Positions 1 to 7,215 are shown, numbered from the stretch's first letter. The stretch: 13,928 bases of DNA from an uncultured SAR116 cluster alpha proteobacterium (GCA_902520575.1 CABYOG010000026.1:1-13928); one strand, 5' to 3'. Translations and numbers: made by a program. The notes: generated from the letters alone by a model not told the origin.

Positions 1-220
1 TATCGCAGATATGAAAAATATTGGCGGCCCCTATGGTGGTGCGATTACTGCGGCCTGTTTTCTGCATCGGTTTATCAAAAATAACACACCTTGGGTGCAT
101 CTGGACATTGCTGGCAAAGCCTGGTCAGAAAAAGCAAAACCAACAGTTCCCAAAGGGGGAACCGGGTTTGGTGTCAGGCTGTTGAATCAGATGATTGATG
201 ACTGGGTGGATATGAATTAG
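1..220 (+). CDS. pepA: Leucyl aminopeptidase (M17 family), C-terminal end, partial
   Basis: The reading frame is open from the window edge (first whole codon at 2) to TAG at 218-220, leaving the last 72 residues of a cytosolic M17 aminopeptidase that removes N-terminal residues from peptides. Visible family signatures are the ADMKNIGG segment, the small-residue stretch leading into a helix ([13 protein letters not shown]), the [11 protein letters not shown] strand, and the C-terminal [12 protein letters not shown] motif. The two-metal site and the NTDAEGR motif lie upstream, outside the window. The ATG at 11 is internal and not a start. The stop codon is followed directly by the holC start. 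The pepA-holC-ndk order is common in Alphaproteobacteria and supports the call. Confidence 0.93.
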   Translation, partial: IADMKNIGGPYGGAITAACFLHRFIKNNTPWVHLDIAGKAWSEKAKPTVPKGGTGFGVRLLNQMIDDWVDMN

Positions 221-724
221 ATGAATGAGGGGAAGGATACTAGTCAGTTATCCGTGCATGCTGAACCAGCTTTGCTGCGGATTGACTTTTATCATTTGCG
301 GAACGCTGATTTGGCAACACCGTTGGCTATGCTGGCACATAAAACAGTGGCGTCCGGTCACAAGCTCCTCATACTTGCGCGGAAAGACAGCCATGTGGCT
401 ATCAGTGAAAGACTTTGGACATTCAGGCCAGACAGCTTTCTGGCACATGCAGCAGATGAGAGTGAAGGTCATGAACATGCACAGATATGGCTGACAAGTA
501 ATGCCGCTGTCAACCAGATTGGCGCCCGTTTTCTGGCTCTTACAGCGGGGCTTGAGCCACCTGAAATTCAAACATTTGATCGGGTGTTTAACTTGTTTGA
601 TGGCACAAGTGAGGTGGCTGTTTCTGTTGCACGTGACAACTGGAAACGCTGGTCTGGAACGGAAGATGTAACTTGTCGGTATTTTGTGCAGGATGAACAG
701 GGTCGCTGGAGCCAGAAAAAATAG
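221..724 (+). CDS. holC: DNA polymerase III chi subunit
   Basis: This 167-residue protein matches the chi subunit of the DNA polymerase III clamp loader, which in other bacteria binds psi and contacts SSB to hold the holoenzyme on single-stranded DNA. The N-terminal IDFYHL strand, followed by a helix and the HKLLILARKD strand, is characteristic, as are ERLWTFRPDSFLAHA (a Trp-containing segment before the 'SF-PH' type motif) and the C-terminal CRYFVQDEQGRW strand. The ATG abuts the pepA stop with no gap, which suggests translational coupling; only a weak GGTGGA lies upstream. A GTG at 254 with a purine-rich stretch at 227-237 is an alternative start, but the spacing is too long. The length is close to alphaproteobacterial chi proteins. 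No psi subunit is visible. Confidence 0.9.
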   Translation: MNEGKDTSQLSVHAEPALLRIDFYHLRNADLATPLAMLAHKTVASGHKLLILARKDSHVAISERLWTFRPDSFLAHAADESEGHEHAQIWLTSNAAVNQIGARFLALTAGLEPPEIQTFDRVFNLFDGTSEVAVSVARDNWKRWSGTEDVTCRYFVQDEQGRWSQKK

Positions 725-770
725 GTTACGGAAATAGCCGCTTTCTATTGAAGTGTAGTAATAATAGCTC

Positions 771-798
771 TTGTCATCCCGCCTAGGTTTGCTATAAG
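771..798 (+). promoter_or_regulatory. Probable sigma70-type promoter of ndk
   Basis: TTGTCA at 771-776 and TATAAG at 793-798 are 16 bases apart, a good fit to a housekeeping -35/-10 pair. They lie in the 135-base gap between holC and ndk. The nonamer CTATAAGCG that contains the -10 is repeated at 805-813. Inference from consensus only. Confidence 0.5.
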
Positions 799-859
799 CG
801 TTCTCTATAAGCGTACACGGATGTAGCGGACTCGTTTTCTTTAAAAAAAGGATTTTATT

Positions 860-1282
860 ATGGCGGCTTCACGCACTTTTTCTATTATAAAACCAGATGC
901 TACGCGTCGTAATTTGACAGGGGCGATCAATTCCAAAATTGAAGAGTCTGGCCTCAGAATTGTCGCCCAGAGACGCATCCACATGACCCGTGAACAAGCT
1001 GAGGCGTTTTATGCTGTTCATGCTGAGCGGCCATTCTACAATGACCTTGTAAACTTCATGACCTCAGGTCCGGTTGTGGTGCAAGTGCTTGAAGGCGAGA
1101 CAGCTGTAACGGCGTACCGGAAAATCATGGGGGCTACCAACCCAGCTGATGCGGCTGAGGGTACAATCCGCAAATTATTTGCAGAGTCTATTGAAGCAAA
1201 TTCTGTACATGGTTCTGATAGCGATGATAACGCAGCAATTGAAATTGCTCACTTCTTCTCGGAGAACGACATTGTCGGCTGA
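860..1282 (+). CDS. ndk: Nucleoside diphosphate kinase
   Basis: This 140-residue protein is a full-length nucleoside diphosphate kinase, which passes the gamma phosphate of ATP to other (d)NDPs through a phospho-histidine and so balances NTP and dNTP pools. It shows the N-terminal FSIIKPDA motif with Lys11, the RPFY segment at 57-60, the GATNP loop at 91-95, and the active-site NSVHGSDS with catalytic His117, all at the expected positions. The start is ATG 860, preceded by AAAAAAGGA at about 845-851. It appears to be transcribed from its own promoter at 771-798 and ended by the hairpin at 1311-1340. The purine genes purM and purN on the other strand are close neighbours, but their transcript is separate. 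Confidence 0.97.
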   Translation: MAASRTFSIIKPDATRRNLTGAINSKIEESGLRIVAQRRIHMTREQAEAFYAVHAERPFYNDLVNFMTSGPVVVQVLEGETAVTAYRKIMGATNPADAAEGTIRKLFAESIEANSVHGSDSDDNAAIEIAHFFSENDIVG

Positions 1283-1310
1283 CATTCTGCTCATCAAATT
1301 ATAAGAATTT

Positions 1311-1340
1311 AAAAAGTGTGGCTTTGCAGCCACGCCTTTT
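1311..1340. terminator. Bidirectional intrinsic terminator between ndk and the COX IV gene
   Basis: GTGTGGCT (1316-1323) pairs with AGCCACGC (1328-1335) around a TTGC loop, giving an 8-bp stem with one G-T pair. On the plus strand it is followed by TTTT at 1337-1340 and further T-rich sequence, ending the ndk transcript. On the minus strand the five A at 1311-1315 become a T run after the same stem, which would end the transcript of the small gene at 1354-1485. Genes converge on it from both sides. Confidence 0.75.
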
Positions 1341-1353
1341 CTTTGACTTTTTT

Positions 1354-1485
1354 TCAAACAAGGAAATATGCCATAAGGGCAAGTGTAATAATGATAAGCG
1401 CGACAACATATTTTGAAATGTTCAAAAAGCCTTCATAAAAAGCGAGATTGTTTTTTGCATGTTTGTCAAACTTATCTGTATTCAT
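1354..1485 (-). CDS. Small membrane protein, probable aa3-type cytochrome c oxidase subunit IV
   Basis: A 43-residue ORF begins at ATG 1485-1483 and stops at TGA 1356-1354. A GGGAG ribosome site at 1498-1494 lies 8 bases before the start. The protein has a short charged N-terminus (NTDKFDKHAKNN), then AFYEGFLNISKYV, then one hydrophobic helix (about residues 26-43) running to the C-terminus. This layout, with an aromatic-x-G-F motif just before a single helix, matches the alphaproteobacterial aa3-type cytochrome c oxidase subunit IV family (Pfam COX4_pro_2), a one-helix accessory subunit of the terminal oxidase in the inner membrane. The other oxidase genes are not in the window, which is normal for this subunit. 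The terminator at 1311-1340 serves it. Coding is well supported; the family call rests on pattern memory and the protein is short. Confidence 0.68.
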   Translation of the reverse strand: MNTDKFDKHAKNNLAFYEGFLNISKYVVALIIITLALMAYFLV

Positions 1486-1588
1486 ATTTAGTGCTCCCGG
1501 TCAGATGTTTGAAATTCTGCCTCCTTTTATGCCTTTGTCTAATGTTGAAATCAAGATAGAACAAGACAGTTTTTTGCTGTTTTGGTGG

Positions 1589-2230
1589 TCAGTTTAGGTT
1601 TGGAAAGGTGATTGTCCCCGCAGAGACTGCGCCCAAGCGGGACGTATCATTCCAAATTACAGTTTGCGTGTGGAAATTCAGTGCGCCTTCGCTGATAGCT
1701 GAAATCACAGCAGGATAGAGCTGGTGTTCGCACTTCAGCACTCTGTCAGATAAGGTCTGTTCAGTATCGTCGGTCTTTACAGCCAGCTTAGCCTGTGCGA
1801 TTAAGGGGCCGTCATCAATCGCAGCGGTGACCATATGCACAGACACACCATGTTCACTGCGTCTATCAGCAAGAACTCGCGCATGTGTATTCAAACCTTT
1901 GTAATCTGGCAATAATGAGGGATGGATATTGATAATACGGGCATCAAATGTTTTAATGAAGGTTTCGGACAGCACAGACATATATCCTGCTAATACAATT
2001 AAATCCGGTTTTTGGCGCACTAGCTGTTCGACCAGTGTTGCTTCGTGCTCTTGCTTGGACTGATAGATATCGCGGTCAACAAGAACGGTTTTATGGCCTG
2101 CAGTGGCAGCGAATTCAAGTCCTTCTGCTGGCCGGTCAGAGGCAACAAGGCAAATTTCAAACCCTTCTTCTTTATTTGACAGCGCAGCCATATTGCTGCC
2201 TCTGCCCGAAATCAGAATAGCAATTCGCAT
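1589..2230 (-). CDS. purN: Phosphoribosylglycinamide formyltransferase (GAR transformylase)
   Basis: PurN transfers a formyl group from 10-formyltetrahydrofolate to GAR in step three of IMP synthesis. The 213-residue protein has the phosphate-binding SGRGSNM loop (8-14), the LAGYMSVL segment (80-87), the catalytic INIHPSLLP motif with Asn101 and His103, the GVSVHMVT strand (128-135), and Asp139 in the IDDGPLI segment matching the catalytic aspartate of the family. The C-terminal helix with GALN follows. Start ATG 2230 has GAGG at about 2243-2240 on the minus strand. It follows purM with a 28-base gap, so the two form an operon transcribed purM then purN. No strong terminator follows the stop; a weak imperfect hairpin lies at 1562-1584. 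Confidence 0.97.
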   Translation of the reverse strand: MRIAILISGRGSNMAALSNKEEGFEICLVASDRPAEGLEFAATAGHKTVLVDRDIYQSKQEHEATLVEQLVRQKPDLIVLAGYMSVLSETFIKTFDARIINIHPSLLPDYKGLNTHARVLADRRSEHGVSVHMVTAAIDDGPLIAQAKLAVKTDDTEQTLSDRVLKCEHQLYPAVISAISEGALNFHTQTVIWNDTSRLGAVSAGTITFPNLN

Positions 2231-2258
2231 GGTTCAGCCTCATTTTGCAGGAAAAGGT

Positions 2259-3335
2259 TCATGCCCATGCGCTGTCAACATGGTGTAAAATAACAGCATC
2301 ATTTTGACGCTTGACTATGTTGCCGGCAATCCAGCAATCCTCACCTGTCTGAAGAATTTTTTGTAATATGTTATCAGCATCTTCTGGCCGCACTGAGATT
2401 AACATGCCAATCCCGCAATTAAATGTTCGGGCAAGTTCATAATTCTCCATCTGTGCTGCCTGCTTCAGCCAGTAAAAAACAGGTGGCAACGGGCGCGCAT
2501 TCAGCTCAAGGTGAAGTGCTAGATCATCACCGAATACCCGTGGAGGATTTTCGATCAACCCTCCTCCAGTGATATGACTGATTGAGGTAACAGTACCCGC
2601 TGATAGAGCAGCTTTCACAGCGTCTGCATAAATGCGTGTTGGCGCTAGCAAGGCTGTTCCAAGCGGCATATGGCTCGCGAAAGGCGCCGCTTCAGACAAA
2701 TTCAACCGCAGGCTGGAAATAACTTTACGCACAAGAGAAAAGCCGTTGGCATGAATCCCAGATGAGGGTAAGGCGAGAACTAAATCACCGTCTTTAACAT
2801 TGTTTGCTGACAGTAACTGTCCTCTTTCTGCAGCACCCACACAAAAGCCTGCAAGATCATACCCACCCGGTGGATAGACGCCCGGCATTTCTGCAGTTTC
2901 GCCGCCTATGAGGGCGCAACCCGCTTCAATACAGCCATCTGCAACACCCTTTATAATGCTGGTTGCAGTTGTGGTGTCCAGCTTACCAGTTGCAAAATAA
3001 TCAAGGAAAAACAGGGGGAGGGCACCTTGCGCAAGAATATCATTTGCGCACATCGCAACAAGATCAATTCCTAAATCCCTGTGCTGGCTCATGGATTGTG
3101 CTAATTCCAATTTGGTGCCAACACCGTCTGTTGCAGCAACAAGAATGGGATCGCGGTATCCCGCCGCCTTCAAATCAAACAAGCCGCCAAAGCCACCTAA
3201 TTCAGGGTTTGCCCCAGTTCTGTTTGTACGGCGCGCAGCAGGTTTAATGGCATCTATCAGCGCATCTCCAGAGTCAATGTCGACCCCGGCGTCCCGATAA
3301 GTTAAAGGGACAGACTGAGTTTCTTTTTTGGCCAT
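2259..3335 (-). CDS. purM: Phosphoribosylformylglycinamidine cyclo-ligase (AIR synthetase)
   Basis: PurM closes the imidazole ring of FGAM using ATP to give AIR, the fifth step of purine synthesis, in the cytosol. The 358-residue length fits the family. Motifs in order are TYRDAGVDI near the start, the Gly-rich GGFGGLF (47-53), ATDGVGTKL (68-76), DLVAMCANDILAQGA (91-105), the ATP-binding GGETAEMP (144-151), LPSSGIHANG, and SHITGGGLIENPPRV in the C-terminal domain. Start ATG 3335-3333 has AAAAGGA just upstream and a second AAGGAA about 17 bases before it. It is the first gene of the purM-purN pair and is divergent from the DUF2066 gene, with control sequences expected in the short gap at 3336-3422. 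Confidence 0.98.
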   Translation of the reverse strand: MAKKETQSVPLTYRDAGVDIDSGDALIDAIKPAARRTNRTGANPELGGFGGLFDLKAAGYRDPILVAATDGVGTKLELAQSMSQHRDLGIDLVAMCANDILAQGALPLFFLDYFATGKLDTTTATSIIKGVADGCIEAGCALIGGETAEMPGVYPPGGYDLAGFCVGAAERGQLLSANNVKDGDLVLALPSSGIHANGFSLVRKVISSLRLNLSEAAPFASHMPLGTALLAPTRIYADAVKAALSAGTVTSISHITGGGLIENPPRVFGDDLALHLELNARPLPPVFYWLKQAAQMENYELARTFNCGIGMLISVRPEDADNILQKILQTGEDCWIAGNIVKRQNDAVILHHVDSAWA

Positions 3336-3422
3336 ATCCTTTTAATTTCCTTTTAAGTTCAGTAGTCTAAATGGCAAATCTACGTTAATGTGGAACAAGG
3401 AATAACAGGGGTGATTCCAAAC

Positions 3423-4517
3423 ATGCGCTCTAATAGCATATTTTTGGCTATCTGTTTAGCTTTATCCACATCACTTGTGCAGGCAGAAACCTGCACAAGC
3501 CCTGCATTTGCGGTGAATGGGCTTCAGTTAGACACAACAGCAGTAGATGGAACTCTGGCACGCAAGAAGGCCCTTAGTCAGGCAACAGCAGATGCGTTTG
3601 GCATAATTAAAAGACGTCTTCTGCTTCCTGCTCAACCGGCTGCAGATCAGCTTGATGAACTGGCCTTTGCAGATTTTATTGATTTCATACATATTGAATC
3701 AGAAACAGCCTTGGCTCAGCGTTACATTGCCGAGATTGATATTTGCTTTGATCCCGTAAGGTTAAGAGATCAGTTCATAAAATCAGATCTGCTCTGGTCA
3801 GAATTATTCAGCTCGCCAGTTTTGCTTCTGCCCGTGTGGCAGGACCCTTCAGGCATAAGGGTATGGACCCGAAATGTCGCCTGGTTGGATGTCTGGCGGC
3901 AAATGGATGCTCAGGATGACCAGCTGTTAAGGTTTACCATTCTCACGCCTGACCTGGCGCTCGAACGTCGTTTGCCTCCTGAACGCATCCGCAATTATGA
4001 TTCCAGTATATTGGCCTTATCTGCAGCAGCAGCAGGTGCGCAGCAAATTGCGGTTCTATTTGCTGGTCTGGAATATACAGGTGACCTGCCAAAGCTAATT
4101 ATGAAAGCAGACCTGTTTGATGTGGATGGACAGTTTTTATCAGAGATAAGTGCAGTTGAAACAGATATGAACGGGCGCATAAATATGCCAGAAGCTTTCA
4201 GTTATTTTCGAGAGGACTTTCTTACCACATTATCGGGTGTCTGGCAGCAGAAAAACCTTTACACGCTTGAAGACCGGGGAGATATTCATGTTGAGTTGCC
4301 TGTAAGTAATCTGCAGAGTTGGTACCGGTTACGCACGTTGTTATCCGAATTACCCATTATCCAATCTCTTTCTGTTGTGAAACTGACATCGAGCTCTGGT
4401 CTTCTGAAGCTCAGCTTATCTGGTTCGGTCGAAGCCTTGCAGATGGCGGTGCGTTCAATTGGATACAGGCTTGAGGTTGCTGGGGCAGTTTATCATTTAA
4501 AGCTTGACAAAAGCTGA
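3423..4517 (+). CDS. Exported DUF2066 domain protein
   Basis: The start ATG 3423 is preferred over the longer GTG 3390 because AGGGG at 3407-3411 precedes it and the protein then begins directly with a signal peptide: MRSNS, a hydrophobic core (IFLAICLALSTSL), and a VQA|ET cleavage site near residue 21. The mature protein is probably periplasmic. The 364-residue protein resembles DUF2066 proteins: an early segment on repeated use of 'A..aL..A...a' (RKKALSQATADAFGIIKRRLL), a PVLLLPVWQDPSGIRVW strand, VWRQ, then LTPDLALERRLP, and a C-terminal beta region. The function of the family is unknown. It sits between divergent purM and hdaA; in gammaproteobacteria DUF2066 genes are also found between purM/purN and hda, usually with a PerM-type permease that is absent here. 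The family call relies on layout and partial motif memory. Confidence 0.72.
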   Translation: MRSNSIFLAICLALSTSLVQAETCTSPAFAVNGLQLDTTAVDGTLARKKALSQATADAFGIIKRRLLLPAQPAADQLDELAFADFIDFIHIESETALAQRYIAEIDICFDPVRLRDQFIKSDLLWSELFSSPVLLLPVWQDPSGIRVWTRNVAWLDVWRQMDAQDDQLLRFTILTPDLALERRLPPERIRNYDSSILALSAAAAGAQQIAVLFAGLEYTGDLPKLIMKADLFDVDGQFLSEISAVETDMNGRINMPEAFSYFREDFLTTLSGVWQQKNLYTLEDRGDIHVELPVSNLQSWYRLRTLLSELPIIQSLSVVKLTSSSGLLKLSLSGSVEALQMAVRSIGYRLEVAGAVYHLKLDKS

Positions 4518-4538
4518 CTAGATGACTGTCTGCATGAA

Positions 4539-5219
4539 ATGACAACTCAATTGCCTTTGACATTGCTACTGCCACCCACTTATGACAAAGACAGTTTTGT
4601 GATAGGCAGCGCAAATGAAAAGGCGTTAGGCTGGCTAGAGCGATGGCCGGATTGGCCGTTGCCTTTTAAGGGCTTGAATCTCTATGGACCATCAGGAAGC
4701 GGAAAGACGCATCTGTCTTATCTGTGGGCGGGCCGGAGTGAGGCTGTAGCCTTAAATAATTTATCTCACTTTGACCAAGAGCAGTTTTTGGAAACGCAAC
4801 ATGTAGCGCTGGATGATTTTGGAGTATCTGGCCATTATGATGACACGGCGGTGTTTCATTTGCTGAATTATATCAGTTCTGTCTCAGGAACGCTTTTAAT
4901 CATCAGCCCCTATCCGGTTGCTCAATATAAGACACCTTTATCTGATCTGAGGTCACGTTTGCGTTCAGTAGCGGCACAGGAAATTGACCTCCCCGATGAT
5001 GGGCTTTTAAAAGCAGTGCTGGCAAAACACTTCACAGATCGGCAATGCACAGTATCAGAACAGGTTTTAAACTATATTGTGAAACGGATGGAAAGGAGCT
5101 TTTCAGCAGCTCAGCAATTGTCTGCAGAAATAGACGCATTAGCTCTGTCACGAAAAGTTCCTGTCAATCTGTCAATCGCTCGCCAGGTTCTCGACAACTT
5201 TAAGGTAAAATTGATATAA
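4539..5219 (+). CDS. hdaA: DnaA-related replication regulator HdaA (Hda family AAA+)
   Basis: This 226-residue protein is a short DnaA-like AAA+ ATPase without the DnaA DNA-binding domain. Hda proteins bind the DNA-loaded beta clamp and stimulate ATP hydrolysis by DnaA, preventing re-initiation. Visible features: an N-terminal clamp-binding type motif QLPLTL at residues 4-9, Walker A GPSGSGKT at 50-57, Walker B VALDDF at 89-94, a sensor-1 strand LLIISPYP at about 119-126, the arginine-finger segment DLRSRLR at 136-142 (Arg140), and a C-terminal helical lid. The Walker A lysine is intact, unlike the degenerate version in E. coli Hda. It starts 21 bases after the DUF2066 stop, with no clear Shine-Dalgarno sequence, so it is likely co-transcribed with that gene. 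Confidence 0.93.
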   Translation: MTTQLPLTLLLPPTYDKDSFVIGSANEKALGWLERWPDWPLPFKGLNLYGPSGSGKTHLSYLWAGRSEAVALNNLSHFDQEQFLETQHVALDDFGVSGHYDDTAVFHLLNYISSVSGTLLIISPYPVAQYKTPLSDLRSRLRSVAAQEIDLPDDGLLKAVLAKHFTDRQCTVSEQVLNYIVKRMERSFSAAQQLSAEIDALALSRKVPVNLSIARQVLDNFKVKLI

Positions 5220-5255
5220 ATCAAATAAACAAAAAAATGAAAAGGAAACGCGCTA

Positions 5256-6038
5256 ATGCTTGATTTTGGACTGACAGGAAAAAACGCGATTGTGTGTGCG
5301 TCATCAAAGGGGCTTGGACTGGGTTGTGCGCAGGCATTGGCAAAGACAGGTGTAAATCTGGTCATGTGTGCCCGTGGTGGAGAATTACTGGAAAAGGTGG
5401 CTGCTGATATTCGATCAGAAACAGGTGTAACGGTAAAGACAGTTGCGTGTGACATTACGTCAGCGCAGGGGCGGGAAGCTGTTTTGGCAGCTGCTGGTAA
5501 TGTTGATATTCTTGTCAATAACGCAGGTGGCCCGCCACCCGGTAATTTTAGAGACTGGACACGTGATGATTGGATTAAAGCGCTTGATGCCAATATGCTG
5601 ACTGCCATTGAACTGATAAAAGCAGTGATTGATCCGATGATTGACCAACAGTTTGGGCGGATAGTGAACATCACATCTGGTTCAGTGAAATCGCCAATCC
5701 CGCAATTGGGGCTGTCCAATGGTGCACGATCCGGGCTTACAGGTTTCGTGGGCGGGATCGCACGGCAGGTGGCAATGCATAATGTCACTATCAACGGTCT
5801 GCTGCCAGGCCAGTTCAACACTGACCGAATTGAAGGCTTAATTGATAACACAGCTCGCCAACAAAATAAATCACGCGAAGATGTGCGTGCAGAATTAGAA
5901 GCTCGTAATCCGTCTGGTCGCCTGGGTCACATTGATGAATTTGGTTTTGCCTGTGCTTTTATCTGCTCTGCCCATTCAGGATATCTTGTTGGCCAGAATA
6001 TTCTTGTGGATGGGGGTAGCTTTAATTCTAACGGGTAA
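5256..6038 (+). CDS. SDR-family protein with divergent active site (FabG-like)
   Basis: A 260-residue Rossmann-fold protein of the short-chain dehydrogenase/reductase family, classically annotated as 3-oxoacyl-ACP reductase. It keeps the D66 adenine-site aspartate, NNAG at 88-91 followed by the unusual GPPPG, Asn113, Ser141 and the C-terminal VDGG. The usual cofactor motif T-G-x3-G-x-G reads C-A-x3-G-L-G at 14-21, and the catalytic Y-x3-K reads S154-N-G-A-R158 when aligned with the following GLTGF. A widespread subgroup with LSNGARSGLTGF shares these changes, so this is probably a real subfamily and not decay. Ordinary FabG activity is therefore doubtful and the substrate unknown. AGGA at 5243-5246 sets the start. 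It follows hdaA by 36 bases and converges on rnd. Confidence 0.88.
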   Translation: MLDFGLTGKNAIVCASSKGLGLGCAQALAKTGVNLVMCARGGELLEKVAADIRSETGVTVKTVACDITSAQGREAVLAAAGNVDILVNNAGGPPPGNFRDWTRDDWIKALDANMLTAIELIKAVIDPMIDQQFGRIVNITSGSVKSPIPQLGLSNGARSGLTGFVGGIARQVAMHNVTINGLLPGQFNTDRIEGLIDNTARQQNKSREDVRAELEARNPSGRLGHIDEFGFACAFICSAHSGYLVGQNILVDGGSFNSNG

Positions 6039-6050
6039 CGCTATAATTTC

Positions 6051-6590
6051 TTAAGGCGAGACCGGCAGGAGTTTTGTTTTTCCGTTTGTTACAGAAAGGG
6101 CGAGACGTCCTTTTTTCAGTTCAAGGGCGACTTGGCCAAAAATCTCATATCGCCATCCAGATAAGGCAGGAATGTCGGCATTGTCATTCAGCGCCAACTT
6201 TTCAAGGTCGTCTGAACTAGCGATCAGACGAGGGGCAACTTCAAATTCTTCGGTTACATGTTTGAGCAGAACTTTCAGCAGGTCAATAAGAGCTTGAGGC
6301 GCCTTTTCTCGTTTTTCCTGGTACTCAAACTGTGGATAGTCAAGTTTTGGTATTTGCGCTGCTTGCTGCAGAATATGAAGCACAGGGTTCACCAGTTTAC
6401 CCGTTTCTCCCCCAGGGAAACCTCTGATTTTCCTGAATTCAGCCGCAGTCTTTGGGTTCGAACCGGCGAGGTCAATCAATGTGTCATCACGTAACAGACG
6501 GTTGCGAGGCACATCACGTTTCTGTGCTTCTAACTCCCGCCACTGGGCAAGCTTGGCTAACCTGTTCACCATCGAGGGTTTCCCCCCCCC
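6051..6590 (-). pseudogene. rnd: RNase D, C-terminal HRDC part displaced to another frame
   Basis: The C-terminal part of RNase D continues in a different frame after the G run. Starting just past the run it reads KPSMVNRLAKLAQWRELEAQ, then RDVPRNRLLRDDTLIDLAGSNPKTAAEFRKI, the classic HRDC pattern (W-R-E-x2-A, PR-x3-DD, L-x2-IA-x2-P), followed by a second helical HRDC-like region to the TGA at 6053-6051. The open frame formally extends upstream to an ATG at 6665, but that stretch overlaps the end of the exonuclease part and looks like no known protein, so this piece has no credible start of its own. With one G removed from the run the two parts fuse into 387 residues, the usual length for RNase D (E. 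coli 375). Confidence 0.85.
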
Positions 6591-7215
6591 TGAATTTAAG
6601 CCGCTTCCAAATTGTTTCTGGAGCTGGCAGATATAAAGATAGCGCCGATAGAGATGCAAGTTCACTCTCCACCCAATCTGTCCGGTTGGTTTCTTTCAGA
6701 TGGGCCAGCATCCGTGGATAAATTTCTACAAGGTAGATAACATCATCTGCTGCATATCTTAGTTGTCTGTCAGTCAGTGGCCGTTCCATCCAATTGGTAA
6801 ATCGTGATGACTTATCAATTGTTCGTCCTGTGTAATGCTGTACTAGCCTGTCATAGCCAACTTGATCCCCGAAACCACAGACCATTGCTGCAATCTGTGT
6901 ATCATAGATAGGAAAAGGGACTTGTCCTGTCAGATGGACGAAGATCTCCAAATCCTGACGCCCGGCATGAAAGACTTTTATAATTCTGGGATTCTGCATC
7001 AAATTGTAAAGCGCGGACATATCAATATTTGGCACAAGTGGGTCAACACATAATGTCGTTCCCGCCGCACTGAGCTGGACTAGGCATAATTTCGGATAGT
7101 AGGTGTTCTCACGCATGAATTCTGTGTCGACTGCCACGAATTCGGCATCCGACAAATTTGAAAGAGCCAAGTTAAGTTCTGCGGTTGTCTCAATGAGCTG
7201 GGGTTCAGAATTCAT
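6514..7215 (-). CDS. rnd: RNase D exonuclease domain, truncated by frameshift
   Basis: RNase D is a 3'-5' exoribonuclease that trims tRNA precursors and other structured RNAs. The intact DEDDy catalytic domain is here, numbered from ATG 7215: Exo I VAVDTE with Asp30 and Glu32, Exo II HAGRQDLE with Asp88, and Exo III RYAADDV with Tyr154 and Asp158. The HRDC domain begins (LPAPETIWKRLKFRGG) and is then cut by an extra G in the run at 6582-6590, ending after foreign sequence at 6514 and giving 233 residues. The ORF opens at 7326, but the family starts at MNSEPQLIETTAEL, so 7215 is preferred although no Shine-Dalgarno sequence is visible; TACACT at 7228-7223 ends 7 bases before this ATG, which would suit a leaderless start. 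The gene is convergent with the SDR gene and divergent from EipB. Confidence 0.87.
   Translation of the reverse strand: MNSEPQLIETTAELNLALSNLSDAEFVAVDTEFMRENTYYPKLCLVQLSAAGTTLCVDPLVPNIDMSALYNLMQNPRIIKVFHAGRQDLEIFVHLTGQVPFPIYDTQIAAMVCGFGDQVGYDRLVQHYTGRTIDKSSRFTNWMERPLTDRQLRYAADDVIYLVEIYPRMLAHLKETNRTDWVESELASLSALSLYLPAPETIWKRLKFRGGETLDGEQVSQACPVAGVRSTET
6582..6590 (-). repeat. rnd: G9 homopolymer at the rnd frameshift
   Basis: Nine C on the plus strand are nine G in the rnd coding strand. The upstream frame reads through as R-G-G-E-T and the downstream frame as G-G-G-K-P. Eight G would join them as K-F-R-G-G-K-P, which matches the expected RNase D sequence. Such a run is prone to slippage in replication, transcription and sequencing. 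Confidence 0.9.

Noticed and set aside
1562..1584. Hairpin CAAGACAG / CTGTTTTG after purN
   Set aside because: On the minus strand, where purN is transcribed, the stem has a mismatch and no T run follows, so it is a poor terminator.
3390..3422. GTG 3390 as start of the DUF2066 protein
   Set aside because: It has no ribosome site and adds 11 residues before a normal signal peptide; ATG 3423 fits better.
5111..5851. Long minus-strand ORF (246 residues) overlapping the SDR gene
   Set aside because: It lies antisense to a clear SDR gene, has no recognisable domain, and runs into hdaA; it is a shadow of the codon usage on the other strand.
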